This document shows positions 1 through 5,490 of a stretch of 5,490 bases of DNA, piece after piece (within the stretch, counting starts at the first letter, position 1; each line of letters starts with the position of its first letter). The notes under the pieces are model-generated. The model was not told the origin of the DNA. It was given only the letters and a program-made list of their open reading frames with translations, and ran no database searches. The translations under genes were made by a program, and so were the position numbers. The DNA comes from Elstera litoralis. Lineage in GTDB: Bacteria > Pseudomonadota > Alphaproteobacteria > Elsterales > Elsteraceae. The DNA lies in assembly GCF_000963705.1 (NCBI RefSeq), contig NZ_LAJY01000058.1, forward strand, positions 1 to 5,490, written 5' to 3'.

Positions 1-348
1 CGTCGGATGGTGCAGGGGCGAGCGCCAGCGCTCCTGCGACTGCGGCAAGCGTCCGAGGGCGACGAGGTCGCGCACGCGGAGCGGCCAGGCGACGCTGCCG
101 CTTTGCGGTAGATAGGCGATCCGCTTGGCGCGGGCGGCGGGGCTGAGACTGCTCAGCGGGCGATTGTCGAGAAACACCTGGCCTTGGTTTGGCGTCAGCA
201 CGCCCGCGAGCACGCGCAGCAGCGTGGTCTTGCCCGAACCGTTCGGCCCGATAATTCCCGTCACGCGGCCCGGAAAGGCTTCCAGCGAAACGCCGGTCAG
301 CGGGTGATGGTCGCCGAGCGTGACGGAAATGCCCTCCGCGCGGATCAT
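1..348 (-). CDS. btuD: Cobalamin ABC transporter ATP-binding protein, BtuD/FecE family (N-terminal part; runs off the window)
   Basis: This is the ATPase subunit that would drive corrinoid import through the adjacent permease from the cytoplasmic face of the inner membrane. Only the first 116 residues lie in the window. They hold a Walker A motif GPNGSGKT at residues 34-41, preceded by the usual beta-strand region, and a Q-loop (YLPQ, Gln at 82). The stretch VRDLVALGR at about 92-100 is typical of the iron-siderophore/heme/B12 ATPase group. The signature motif, Walker B and H-loop would lie beyond base 1 and cannot be checked. The ATG at 346-348 overlaps the permease stop as ATGA and has a GGAG six bases upstream, so the start is well supported. 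On its own the protein could serve iron-siderophore or heme transport; the B12 assignment rests on the riboswitch and the receptor in the same operon. Confidence 0.88.
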   Translation of the reverse strand, partial: MIRAEGISVTLGDHHPLTGVSLEAFPGRVTGIIGPNGSGKTTLLRVLAGVLTPNQGQVFLDNRPLSSLSPAARAKRIAYLPQSGSVAWPLRVRDLVALGRLPQSQERWRSPLHHPT

Positions 349-1322
349 GCTTCGCTCCGATAGCGCCAGAGCAGCGCGATAAAAGCGGGGGCGCCGATCA
401 GGGCGGTGACGACGCCCAACTGCAATTCGCCGCTGCTGGGGATGATCCGCACAGTGAGGTCAGCCAAGGTCAGCAGCAGCGCGCCGCCGATCAGCGATGG
501 TAGCAGGGCGGCCCCCGGCGACGGCCCGGCGATCCAGCGAATAAGGTGCGGCACGACCAGACCGATAAAGCCGATACTCCCGGCAACGGCGACCGACGCG
601 CCCACGGAGAGGCAAACCCCGGCGATCAGCCGTGCTTTCAGCCACGGCAGGCGCACGCCGAGACTGGCCGCTGCCTCTTCCCCCAGGGTCAGCGCGTCGA
701 GGTCGCGCGCGCAGGACAGCAGCAGCGCCCAACCCACGAGAATGAAGGGCAGCACCAGGGCGAGATCGTCTAGGGAGCGGTCGCGCACTGAGCCTAGCAA
801 CCACAGCACCATTTCGGAAATGGCGTAGGGGTTCGGCGCAAGGTTCAGCATCAGCGCGGTTAAAGCGCCGCCGAAGGAGGAGAGGGCGATGCCGGCAAGA
901 ATCATCGGGCCGGTGCGGGCGTCGCGCTGGGCGAGGCTCAGGAGGGCCAGCGACGGAATCGCCGCGCCCAGCAAAGCCGCGACGGGCAGCGAGACGGGCA
1001 CTTCCACCGAAAAGCCGAAATAAAGCGCGATCACCGCCCCCAAAGCCGCCCAGCTTGAGACGCCAAGCAAACCGGGTTCGGCAAGTGGATTGCGTAATAG
1101 CCCTTGTAAGGCTGCCCCGGATAGGCCGAGGCTCCCGCCGATCAACAGCGTCAGCGCCGCGCGCGGCAGGCGGATTTCCTGCACGATCAAGGCTGCCTCG
1201 CCCTGGCCGAACAGACCGGACAGAATCACATTGGGGGGCAAGGGGAGCGCCCCCCAAAACAGGCTGAGGCCGAAGGCGGCGAGCGCCGCCGCCCCCAGCG
1301 CTGCAAGGCCCGTGAAGCGCAC
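345..1322 (-). CDS. btuC: Cobalamin ABC transporter permease, BtuC/FecCD family
   Basis: This is the inner-membrane channel subunit of a type II importer for B12, which would work as a dimer with two BtuD-like ATPases. From the GTG at 1322 it is 325 residues, matching the usual FecCD/BtuC size of about 320-350, and it is hydrophobic throughout, consistent with about ten helices. Family marks are RLPRA at 51-55, GAALQGLLRNPLAEPG at 69-84, the coupling-helix region LTLGEEAAASLGV at 211-223, and GFIGLVVPHLIRW at 251-263. An in-frame ATG at 1436 would add 38 residues that are polar, non-family sequence and lie inside btuB. The GTG is preferred because it follows GGAG by five bases, overlaps the btuB stop in TAGTG, and begins right at the first hydrophobic segment. 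Translational coupling to btuB is likely. Substrate assignment comes from context. Confidence 0.92.
   Translation of the reverse strand: MRFTGLAALGAAALAAFGLSLFWGALPLPPNVILSGLFGQGEAALIVQEIRLPRAALTLLIGGSLGLSGAALQGLLRNPLAEPGLLGVSSWAALGAVIALYFGFSVEVPVSLPVAALLGAAIPSLALLSLAQRDARTGPMILAGIALSSFGGALTALMLNLAPNPYAISEMVLWLLGSVRDRSLDDLALVLPFILVGWALLLSCARDLDALTLGEEAAASLGVRLPWLKARLIAGVCLSVGASVAVAGSIGFIGLVVPHLIRWIAGPSPGAALLPSLIGGALLLTLADLTVRIIPSSGELQLGVVTALIGAPAFIALLWRYRSEA
355..358 (-). promoter_or_regulatory. btuD ribosome binding site inside the end of btuC
   Basis: GGAG on the minus strand, six bases before the ATG at 348 and within the last codons of btuC. It supports coupled translation across the ATGA overlap. 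Confidence 0.7.
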
Positions 1323-3169
1323 TAGAACTCCGCCTTCACGCCCGCATAGGCCGAGCGGCCCGGTGCCCGGTAGCGCGCGGTTTCGCGGCCATCGGCATCG
1401 AAGAGATTTTCCGCCCGCAGGTAAAGTTGCGCCCAATCGGTGACGCGGTAGGACGTGCGCGCGTCAAAGACCAGCCCCGGCGGGATTTTGTCGGAACTGA
1501 AGCTATTATCCTTCTGCTCCGTGACGAAGCGCATCGCCCCGCCCACTTGCCATTTCTCGGTGATGGCGTAATCGGCGGTCAGGTTCAGCGTATGCTTGGG
1601 GCGGCGCGGCAGGCTGAGGTGCGTGCTGCCGTCTTCGGCTTCGAGGAAGGTGTAGTTGGCGGCCAGCGTGAGATCGGCAAGGCCCGTCCAGGTCGCGCCC
1701 AACTCGACACCGCGCGTCGTCGCCCGCCCGATATTGGTATAGCCCGCCCCTTGGAACTGAATGAGGTTGCGGTAGCGATTGTGGAACACGCCCGCCGAGA
1801 GGGTCAGTGTCTTGCCAATTTCCTGTTCGATCCCGGCGTCGAAGCCCCGGCTGGTTTCAAGCTCAAGGTTCTTATTGCCGTAGAACGGATCGAAGCGCTG
1901 GAACAGGGTCGGGGCCTTCGCGCCCGTGCCATAGCTGCCGCGCAAGGTGGTGCCGGTGCTGGCAATACGGTAGGCGGCGGTAGCGCGATAGGTGCCTTTG
2001 CCGCCGAAGCTTTCCACATCGTCGTAGCGCCCGCCAAGGGTAACGGTGAAGGCTTCCGTTGCCTTCCACTTATATTGGGCGAAGGCGCTTTGCGTATCCT
2101 GGCTAAAGCGCGGCCCGGCTTTGCCAACGGTGGTGGTGCGGGCTTTATCGGTGCGGGTGGCGAGGCCGCCGGTCAGAACGTCCGTATCGAACAGGGTTAG
2201 ATTGCCCTGATACTCCGCACCATAGCTGCGGCCTTCGTAGCGCGAGGTAAGGTAGAAGCCGAGGGGTTCGTCGTAATCGCGGTCGGTATCGCTGCCGGTG
2301 AGTGAGACGGTGTTTTCGAATTTGCCGTCCAACAGCATCAGCGTGCCATCGACGCGCCCGAACAGTTTTTCGGTCGCCACCGAAGCCGGGCCGTCGCGGG
2401 TGGCGCTGGGGTCGAAATCGGTATCGAGCTTTTGATAGCCGCCGGAAACGCCCAGGCGGAATTGATCCGAAAACCGATAGCCGCCGCGCCCGGTGAGGCT
2501 GATCTGTTCCGCGCCATCTTTTTCCGGACCGGCATAAATGCGCGAAAAGCCTTTGGTTTGGGTATGGGCCGCCGTGAGGGCATAATCGAACCCGTCCTGC
2601 GCGCCGGAAATCCCGGCCTGTTGGCGGAAGGTTTGATAGCTCCCGGCTTCAACCAGCCCGGTAATCTTGGCCGGGCCGCGCCCCTTACGAGTGATGACGT
2701 TGACGACGCCGCCCATCGCGTCATTGCCGTAAAGCGCCGACTGCGGCCCGCGCAAGATTTCGATCCGCTCGATGCCGTCGACGGTAAGGCCCGAGAAATC
2801 ATAAGCGGCGCTGGCATCCGCCGCATCATTGACGCGCACGCCATCGATCAGAACCAGCACTTGCCCCGTCTCGGAGCCGCGAATCCGCAAGCCGGAGCTC
2901 GACCCAAAACCGCCGTTGCGGCTGATCGCAACCCCAGGGGCGCGTTTCAGCAGATCGAGCACTTCGACCGCGCCGCGCCGTTCGATTTCGGTGGGGGTGA
3001 TGACCGTAATCGCGCTGCCGGTTTCCGCCGCCGGGCTGGGCAGGCGTTGGGCGGTGACATTGACCGGTGCCAGCATCACGGTGGGGGGCGCGCCGATGCC
3101 TTGGGCAAGGGCGACGGCGGGCAGGGCGAAAGCCGAAACAGACACAAGCAAACGATAGGACAAACGCAT
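1322..3169 (-). CDS. btuB: TonB-dependent outer-membrane vitamin B12 receptor, BtuB-like
   Basis: This is an outer-membrane ligand-gated beta-barrel that binds corrinoid outside the cell and passes it to the periplasm using TonB-ExbBD energy. The 615 residues match the size of the E. coli BtuB precursor. A signal peptide fills residues 1-22, with likely cleavage in AVALA|QG. A TonB-box-like segment APVNVTAQ is at 34-41. The plug domain, about 50-160, carries LRIRGSE, VLVLIDGVRVN, IEILRGPQSALYGNDAMGG and VVNVITRKG, close to the BtuB plug. The rest is a barrel rich in alternating aromatic strands, with the conserved AENLFD near the end and a C-terminal Phe. The ATG at 3169 is chosen because AAGGAG lies seven bases upstream and the signal peptide begins there; in-frame ATGs further upstream (up to 3331) would translate the riboswitch leader. 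Expression is probably repressed by B12 through the upstream riboswitch. Confidence 0.93.
   Translation of the reverse strand: MRLSYRLLVSVSAFALPAVALAQGIGAPPTVMLAPVNVTAQRLPSPAAETGSAITVITPTEIERRGAVEVLDLLKRAPGVAISRNGGFGSSSGLRIRGSETGQVLVLIDGVRVNDAADASAAYDFSGLTVDGIERIEILRGPQSALYGNDAMGGVVNVITRKGRGPAKITGLVEAGSYQTFRQQAGISGAQDGFDYALTAAHTQTKGFSRIYAGPEKDGAEQISLTGRGGYRFSDQFRLGVSGGYQKLDTDFDPSATRDGPASVATEKLFGRVDGTLMLLDGKFENTVSLTGSDTDRDYDEPLGFYLTSRYEGRSYGAEYQGNLTLFDTDVLTGGLATRTDKARTTTVGKAGPRFSQDTQSAFAQYKWKATEAFTVTLGGRYDDVESFGGKGTYRATAAYRIASTGTTLRGSYGTGAKAPTLFQRFDPFYGNKNLELETSRGFDAGIEQEIGKTLTLSAGVFHNRYRNLIQFQGAGYTNIGRATTRGVELGATWTGLADLTLAANYTFLEAEDGSTHLSLPRRPKHTLNLTADYAITEKWQVGGAMRFVTEQKDNSFSSDKIPPGLVFDARTSYRVTDWAQLYLRAENLFDADGRETARYRAPGRSAYAGVKAEF
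1328..1331 (-). promoter_or_regulatory. btuC ribosome binding site inside the end of btuB
   Basis: GGAG within AAGGCGGAG, five bases before the GTG at 1322 and inside the last codons of btuB. It decides in favour of the GTG start over an ATG 38 codons upstream. Confidence 0.7.
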
Positions 3170-3259
3170 AAAAGCGCTCCTTTTCCGAACAGCAATTGGA
3201 CCCCGGTGGCCTTTCGGACGCCGAGGGGCGCAATCGCATAACGGTTGGAGCCGTCCCCT
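3170..3259 (-). promoter_or_regulatory. Rest of btuB leader: expression platform with possible Shine-Dalgarno-sequestering pairings
   Basis: This untranslated stretch lies between the P13-like hairpin and the btuB start. No hairpin followed by a U-run is present, so a classical intrinsic terminator is not supported and control is more likely translational. Three local elements are seen on the minus strand. ACGG-CTCCAA-CCGT (3254-3241) can form a small hairpin whose loop CTCC is complementary to the btuB GGAG (3180-3177). TCCGAA (3218-3213) can pair with TTCGGA (3189-3184), just upstream of that GGAG. CCCC/GGGG plus GGC/GCC can form an interrupted stem over 3228-3201. Whether any is used is inference. 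Confidence 0.4.
3177..3182 (-). promoter_or_regulatory. btuB ribosome binding site
   Basis: AAGGAG on the minus strand, seven bases before the ATG at 3169. It fixes the btuB start at the signal peptide and is the likely target of riboswitch control. Confidence 0.8.
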
Positions 3260-3275
3260 CAGCACACCCCGGCTG
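3260..3275 (-). promoter_or_regulatory. Candidate P13 hairpin of the riboswitch expression platform (kissing-loop partner)
   Basis: Twenty-five bases after the aptamer closing helix, the minus strand reads CAGC-CGGGGTGT-GCTG, a 4-bp stem with an 8-base loop. Cobalamin riboswitches are known to switch through a kissing interaction between loop L5 of the aptamer and loop L13 just downstream. The loop bases CGGGG are complementary to CCCCG at 3398-3394, within the segment following CAACTGTA where L5 is expected. The hairpin is seen in the sequence; its role is inferred. Confidence 0.55.
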
Positions 3276-3300
3276 GTGGTTGCGACGCGCGCGCGTTGGA

Positions 3301-3483
3301 TTGGCAGGTCTCCTGGCTGATACGTCAGCACCGCCTCCCCATCTTCCCAAACGCTGATGCGTCAGTGATGTTGAACCTTGGGAAACCCCAAGGCGGGGGG
3401 CGGCTCGGTATCTACAGTTGCGGGGGCAGCTCGGCTTCGATTCTCGTGGTGAAAACCTGTCCGAATTCCCTTTTCACGCCCAA
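3301..3483 (-). ncRNA. Cobalamin riboswitch aptamer
   Basis: Read on the minus strand, the leader shows the conserved blocks of the cobalamin riboswitch family in the correct order. These are AAAAGGGAAT (3474-3465), GCTGCCCCCGCAACTGTA (3430-3413), CACTG (3367-3363), GGGAAG (3348-3343) and the B12 box AGCCAGGAGACCTGCC (3318-3303). UUGG (3483-3480) and CCAA (3304-3301) can close the element as a terminal helix. Internal arms are visible: a perfect 7-bp stem CCTTGGG/CCCAAGG with loop GTTT (3393-3376), and ACGC-ATCA-GCGT (3362-3351) between CACTG and GGGAAG. It precedes btuB on the same strand, the classic location. In this family cobalamin binding lowers expression of uptake genes. Exact ends are approximate. 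Confidence 0.95.
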
Positions 3484-3508
3484 GTATGGGCGACCGATCC
3501 TGGCGCGA

Positions 3509-3537
3509 ACCCTAGGGAGGGCGGGTTCTTCCGTCAA
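3509..3537 (-). promoter_or_regulatory. Putative sigma-70-type promoter of the btuBCD operon
   Basis: On the minus strand, TTGACG (3537-3532) is followed after exactly 17 bases by TAGGGT (3514-3509). The -35 matches five of six consensus bases. The -10 keeps only the outer T, A and final T, as is common in GC-rich alphaproteobacteria. Transcription would start near 3502, about 20 bases before the first aptamer helix, so the full riboswitch is included and the btuB leader is about 330 nt. This is the only good promoter match I saw at the right distance. Confidence 0.6.
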
Positions 3538-3553
3538 GGCCTACAAAGCTGCG

Positions 3554-3563
3554 GCAAATTTGC
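3554..3563. repeat. Short palindrome GCAAATTTGC in the divergent intergenic region
   Basis: A perfect 10-bp palindrome lies between the operon promoter and the cyclase start, about 45 bp upstream of that start. It could be an operator half or a chance match. No second copy was seen in the window and no regulator is known for it here. Confidence 0.25.
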
Positions 3564-3598
3564 GGCGATTACCGTACAAAGGAAACAGATCAGCGCAT

Positions 3599-3603
3599 GA
3601 GGA
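3599..3603 (+). promoter_or_regulatory. Ribosome binding site of the CHASE2 cyclase gene
   Basis: GAGGA lies five bases before the ATG at 3609. An in-frame ATG at 3597 has its nearest purine-rich block (AAAGGAA, 3578-3584) 12 bases away, which is too far for a good start, so 3609 is preferred. Confidence 0.6.
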
Positions 3604-3608
3604 TAAGC

Positions 3609-5490
3609 ATGGGTCCGGCCAATCAAGATCATCCCCCCACGATCATCGAAAAAGAAGCGCCGGACGGCGGGGCGAACGATAATCGCCCAAGCCTCGGGTT
3701 GCGGTTGCGGCGGGGGATGAAGAAAATCTTTGGCCAGGGGCGCTGGCTGGCGCTGGTGGCGCTGATTGGGTTGCTGGTTCTGCGCTCCTATGACCCGCAG
3801 CCGGTACAGATTCTGCGCCTGAAATCCTTCGATGCCTATCAGACCCTCAAGCCGCGCGAGACGGCCGACACGCTGGTGACGGTGATCGATCTCGACGAGG
3901 ATAGTCTCGCTGAAATCGGGCAATGGCCCTGGTCGCGCGGGCTGATTGCGGAAATGGTCGAAAAATTAACGGCGGCGGGTGCGATTGCCATCGGCTTCGA
4001 TATTGTGTTTGCCGAACCGGACCGGCTGTCGCCCCCCCGTTTGGCCGATGCGCTGCCGCCCCAATATGCCGAAATTGCCGCCCAACTGCGTCAATTGCCC
4101 GATACCGATACGCAATTGGCGAATGTGCTGGCGAAGACGCCGACAGTTTTGGGACAGACGGTCGCCGACGACACGCGCGGCCTTGCGGTAAAACCGATTG
4201 CAGGGATCGCCAAAAAAGGGGCCGATCCGGCACTGTTTCTTCAGCGCTACGCAGGTCTTGTGCATAATCTGCCGCTACTGGAGGCGCACGCGGTTGGGAG
4301 CGGCTTGTTCAACTACTCAACCGATGGCGACAATGTGGTGCGCCGGGTTCCGGCGATGGTATCGATCGGCGGGCAAGTCTATCCGACCCTGTCGATGGAA
4401 ATGATCCGGGTTGCGGCGGGTTTGCCGAACTATGTGGTCGATACCGCGCTCGATGCCGGAATTCAGTCGATTCTTGTGCAGGGCGACAATCCAATTCTGG
4501 TGCCGACCGATGCGCAGGCAACCCTGTGGCCGCATTTTGCTAAACGCACGATGGCGCGCTATCTCTCGGCCCGCGAAGTGGTGACGGGGACGTTCGATCC
4601 GGCGCGGATCGAGAATAAACTCGTGATTTTCGGGGCCTCGGCAGCGGGCCTGCGCGATCTTCGTACCACGCCCGTCGACGCCGATATTCCGGGGGTCGAG
4701 GTTCATGCGCAACTTTTGGAAAGTATGCTGACCGATACGCTGCTCTCGCGCCCGGCGGACTCCGTGGCGATTGAAATGCTGCTTATGCTCGCTTGCGGCC
4801 TGCTCATCATCTTCGGCATGCCCCTCGTTGGGGCGCGCTGGACCTTAGTGCTGGTGGTCAGTACGACGGCGGCGATTATCGGCTATGCATGGTATCAATT
4901 CGCCGAATACCGCGTGTTGATCGATGCCACCGCCCCGGTGATGGCCACCTTGGTCGTCTTCATGGTCGGCACTTACGCAAGCTATGCCTCGGAAGCGGCG
5001 CAGCGGCGGCAGATTCGCAATACCTTTGCCTTCTACCTCTCCCCCGCGATGGTGGACCGGCTGGCCTCCGACCCCAATCAGCTCAAGCTCGGCGGCGAAA
5101 CCCGCGATATGACGCTGCTGTTCACCGACGTGCGTGGCTTTACCACCATTTCGGAAATGTTCGACGCGCAAGGCCTCACCGCCTTCATGAACCGCTATCT
5201 GACGCCGATGACCGATATTGCGCTCGCCCACGGCGCCTATATCGACAAATATATCGGCGATGCCATCATGGCCTTCTGGAACGCGCCGCTCGATGATGCC
5301 GAGCATGTGCGCCACGCCTGTCAGACCGTGCTCGATATGCGCACGTCGCTGATTGCCCTGAACGAGGAGTTGAAGGCGGAAGCTGAGGCCAGCGGCAAAC
5401 GCTTTATTCCCATCAATATCGGTATGGGCCTCAATACCGGCCCCTGTGTAGTGGGGAATATGGGCTCCACCCAGAAATTCAACTATTCCA
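3609..5490 (+). CDS. CHASE2-domain class III adenylate/guanylate cyclase (C-terminal end beyond the window)
   Basis: This is a membrane sensor enzyme expected to turn ATP into cyclic AMP in the cytoplasm in response to a periplasmic cue. The frame is open from 3609 to the window end (627 complete codons). Residues 1-45 are a polar tail ending in basic residues (LRLRRGMKK). A first span is at about 46-59. The periplasmic CHASE2 domain, about 65-380, includes VTVIDLDEDSLAEIGQWPWSR and later LVIFGASAAGLRDLRTTP. Three more spans follow at about 386-407, 411-430 and 442-461. A short linker with FAFYLSPAMVDRL (473-485) leads to the cyclase domain. Visible catalytic residues are Asp507 (LFTDVRGF) and Asp551 (DKYIGDAIMAFW), the two metal ligands. 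Lys547 is the residue expected at the adenine-recognition position. The later GLNTGPCVVGNMGS block is present. The second purine-recognition residue and the catalytic Asn/Arg lie past 5490, so activity and ATP preference cannot be fully confirmed. It is transcribed away from the btu operon; its signal is unknown. Confidence 0.93.
   Translation, partial: MGPANQDHPPTIIEKEAPDGGANDNRPSLGLRLRRGMKKIFGQGRWLALVALIGLLVLRSYDPQPVQILRLKSFDAYQTLKPRETADTLVTVIDLDEDSLAEIGQWPWSRGLIAEMVEKLTAAGAIAIGFDIVFAEPDRLSPPRLADALPPQYAEIAAQLRQLPDTDTQLANVLAKTPTVLGQTVADDTRGLAVKPIAGIAKKGADPALFLQRYAGLVHNLPLLEAHAVGSGLFNYSTDGDNVVRRVPAMVSIGGQVYPTLSMEMIRVAAGLPNYVVDTALDAGIQSILVQGDNPILVPTDAQATLWPHFAKRTMARYLSAREVVTGTFDPARIENKLVIFGASAAGLRDLRTTPVDADIPGVEVHAQLLESMLTDTLLSRPADSVAIEMLLMLACGLLIIFGMPLVGARWTLVLVVSTTAAIIGYAWYQFAEYRVLIDATAPVMATLVVFMVGTYASYASEAAQRRQIRNTFAFYLSPAMVDRLASDPNQLKLGGETRDMTLLFTDVRGFTTISEMFDAQGLTAFMNRYLTPMTDIALAHGAYIDKYIGDAIMAFWNAPLDDAEHVRHACQTVLDMRTSLIALNEELKAEAEASGKRFIPINIGMGLNTGPCVVGNMGSTQKFNYS

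Noticed and set aside
460..1257. Minus-strand open frame of 265 codons overlapping btuC in another frame
   Set aside because: Its Arg/Ala-rich translation has no motifs, while the btuC frame carries the full FecCD signature.
1427..3241. Long plus-strand open frames antisense to btuB (1427-2200, 257 codons; 2432-3241, 269 codons)
   Set aside because: They lie opposite a clear btuB and have Arg/Ala/Gly-rich compositions with no recognisable motifs. Such frames are expected by chance opposite GC-rich genes.
3170..3331. N-terminal extension of btuB to an ATG at 3331
   Set aside because: It would translate riboswitch B12-box and platform sequence. The signal peptide and AAGGAG both mark 3169 as the start.
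3317..3365. Two near-identical 12-mers, ctgatacgtcag (3317-3328) and ctgatgcgtcag (3354-3365), which look like a repeated operator
   Set aside because: Both lie inside the aptamer and coincide with separate hairpin arms next to CACTG and the B12 box, so RNA structure explains them better than a protein-binding repeat.
3376..3393. Perfect 7-bp inverted repeat CCTTGGG/CCCAAGG, considered as a terminator
   Set aside because: It sits within the aptamer between CAACTGTA and CACTG and has no U-run. It is a variable riboswitch arm.
3597..3608. Alternative cyclase start at ATG 3597
   Set aside because: It is in frame and cannot be fully excluded, but its nearest purine-rich block is 12 bases away, whereas 3609 has GAGGA at five bases. 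The difference is four residues.
3245..3682. Plus-strand open frame of 145 codons across the riboswitch and into the cyclase gene
   Set aside because: It lies antisense to the conserved riboswitch, overlaps the cyclase start out of frame, and has no motif or convincing ribosome site.

Overview
The window looks like chromosomal DNA from a GC-rich Gram-negative bacterium, most likely an alphaproteobacterium. The reasons are GC-rich codon use, a TonB-dependent outer-membrane receptor, and a multi-membrane-span CHASE2 class III adenylate cyclase. The genus cannot be fixed from the sequence alone.

Left and centre (1-3537, minus strand): a vitamin B12 (cobalamin) uptake operon read right to left. 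A sigma-70-like promoter (3509-3537) precedes a leader of more than 300 nt. The leader holds a clear cobalamin riboswitch aptamer (about 3301-3483) and then a 131-nt expression platform. The genes follow in the order btuB (1322-3169, outer-membrane receptor), btuC (345-1322, inner-membrane permease) and btuD (1-348, ATPase, cut by the window edge). The three genes are tightly coupled: the btuB stop overlaps the btuC GTG by one base (TAGTG), and the btuC stop overlaps the btuD ATG by four (ATGA). Together they would bring corrinoid across the outer membrane (BtuB, powered by TonB) and the inner membrane (BtuC/BtuD). No periplasmic binding protein (BtuF) is present in the window.

Right (3609-5490, plus strand): a divergent gene, cut by the window end, for a CHASE2-domain class III adenylate cyclase. 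It has one N-terminal membrane span, a periplasmic CHASE2 sensor, three more spans and a cytoplasmic cyclase domain. The intergenic gap between the riboswitch promoter and this start is about 70 bp and holds one short palindrome.

I found no mobile element, CRISPR array, tRNA or rRNA. Nothing here amounts to an undescribed system. The parts most worth a second look are the riboswitch expression platform and the divergent pairing of B12 uptake with a sensory cyclase.
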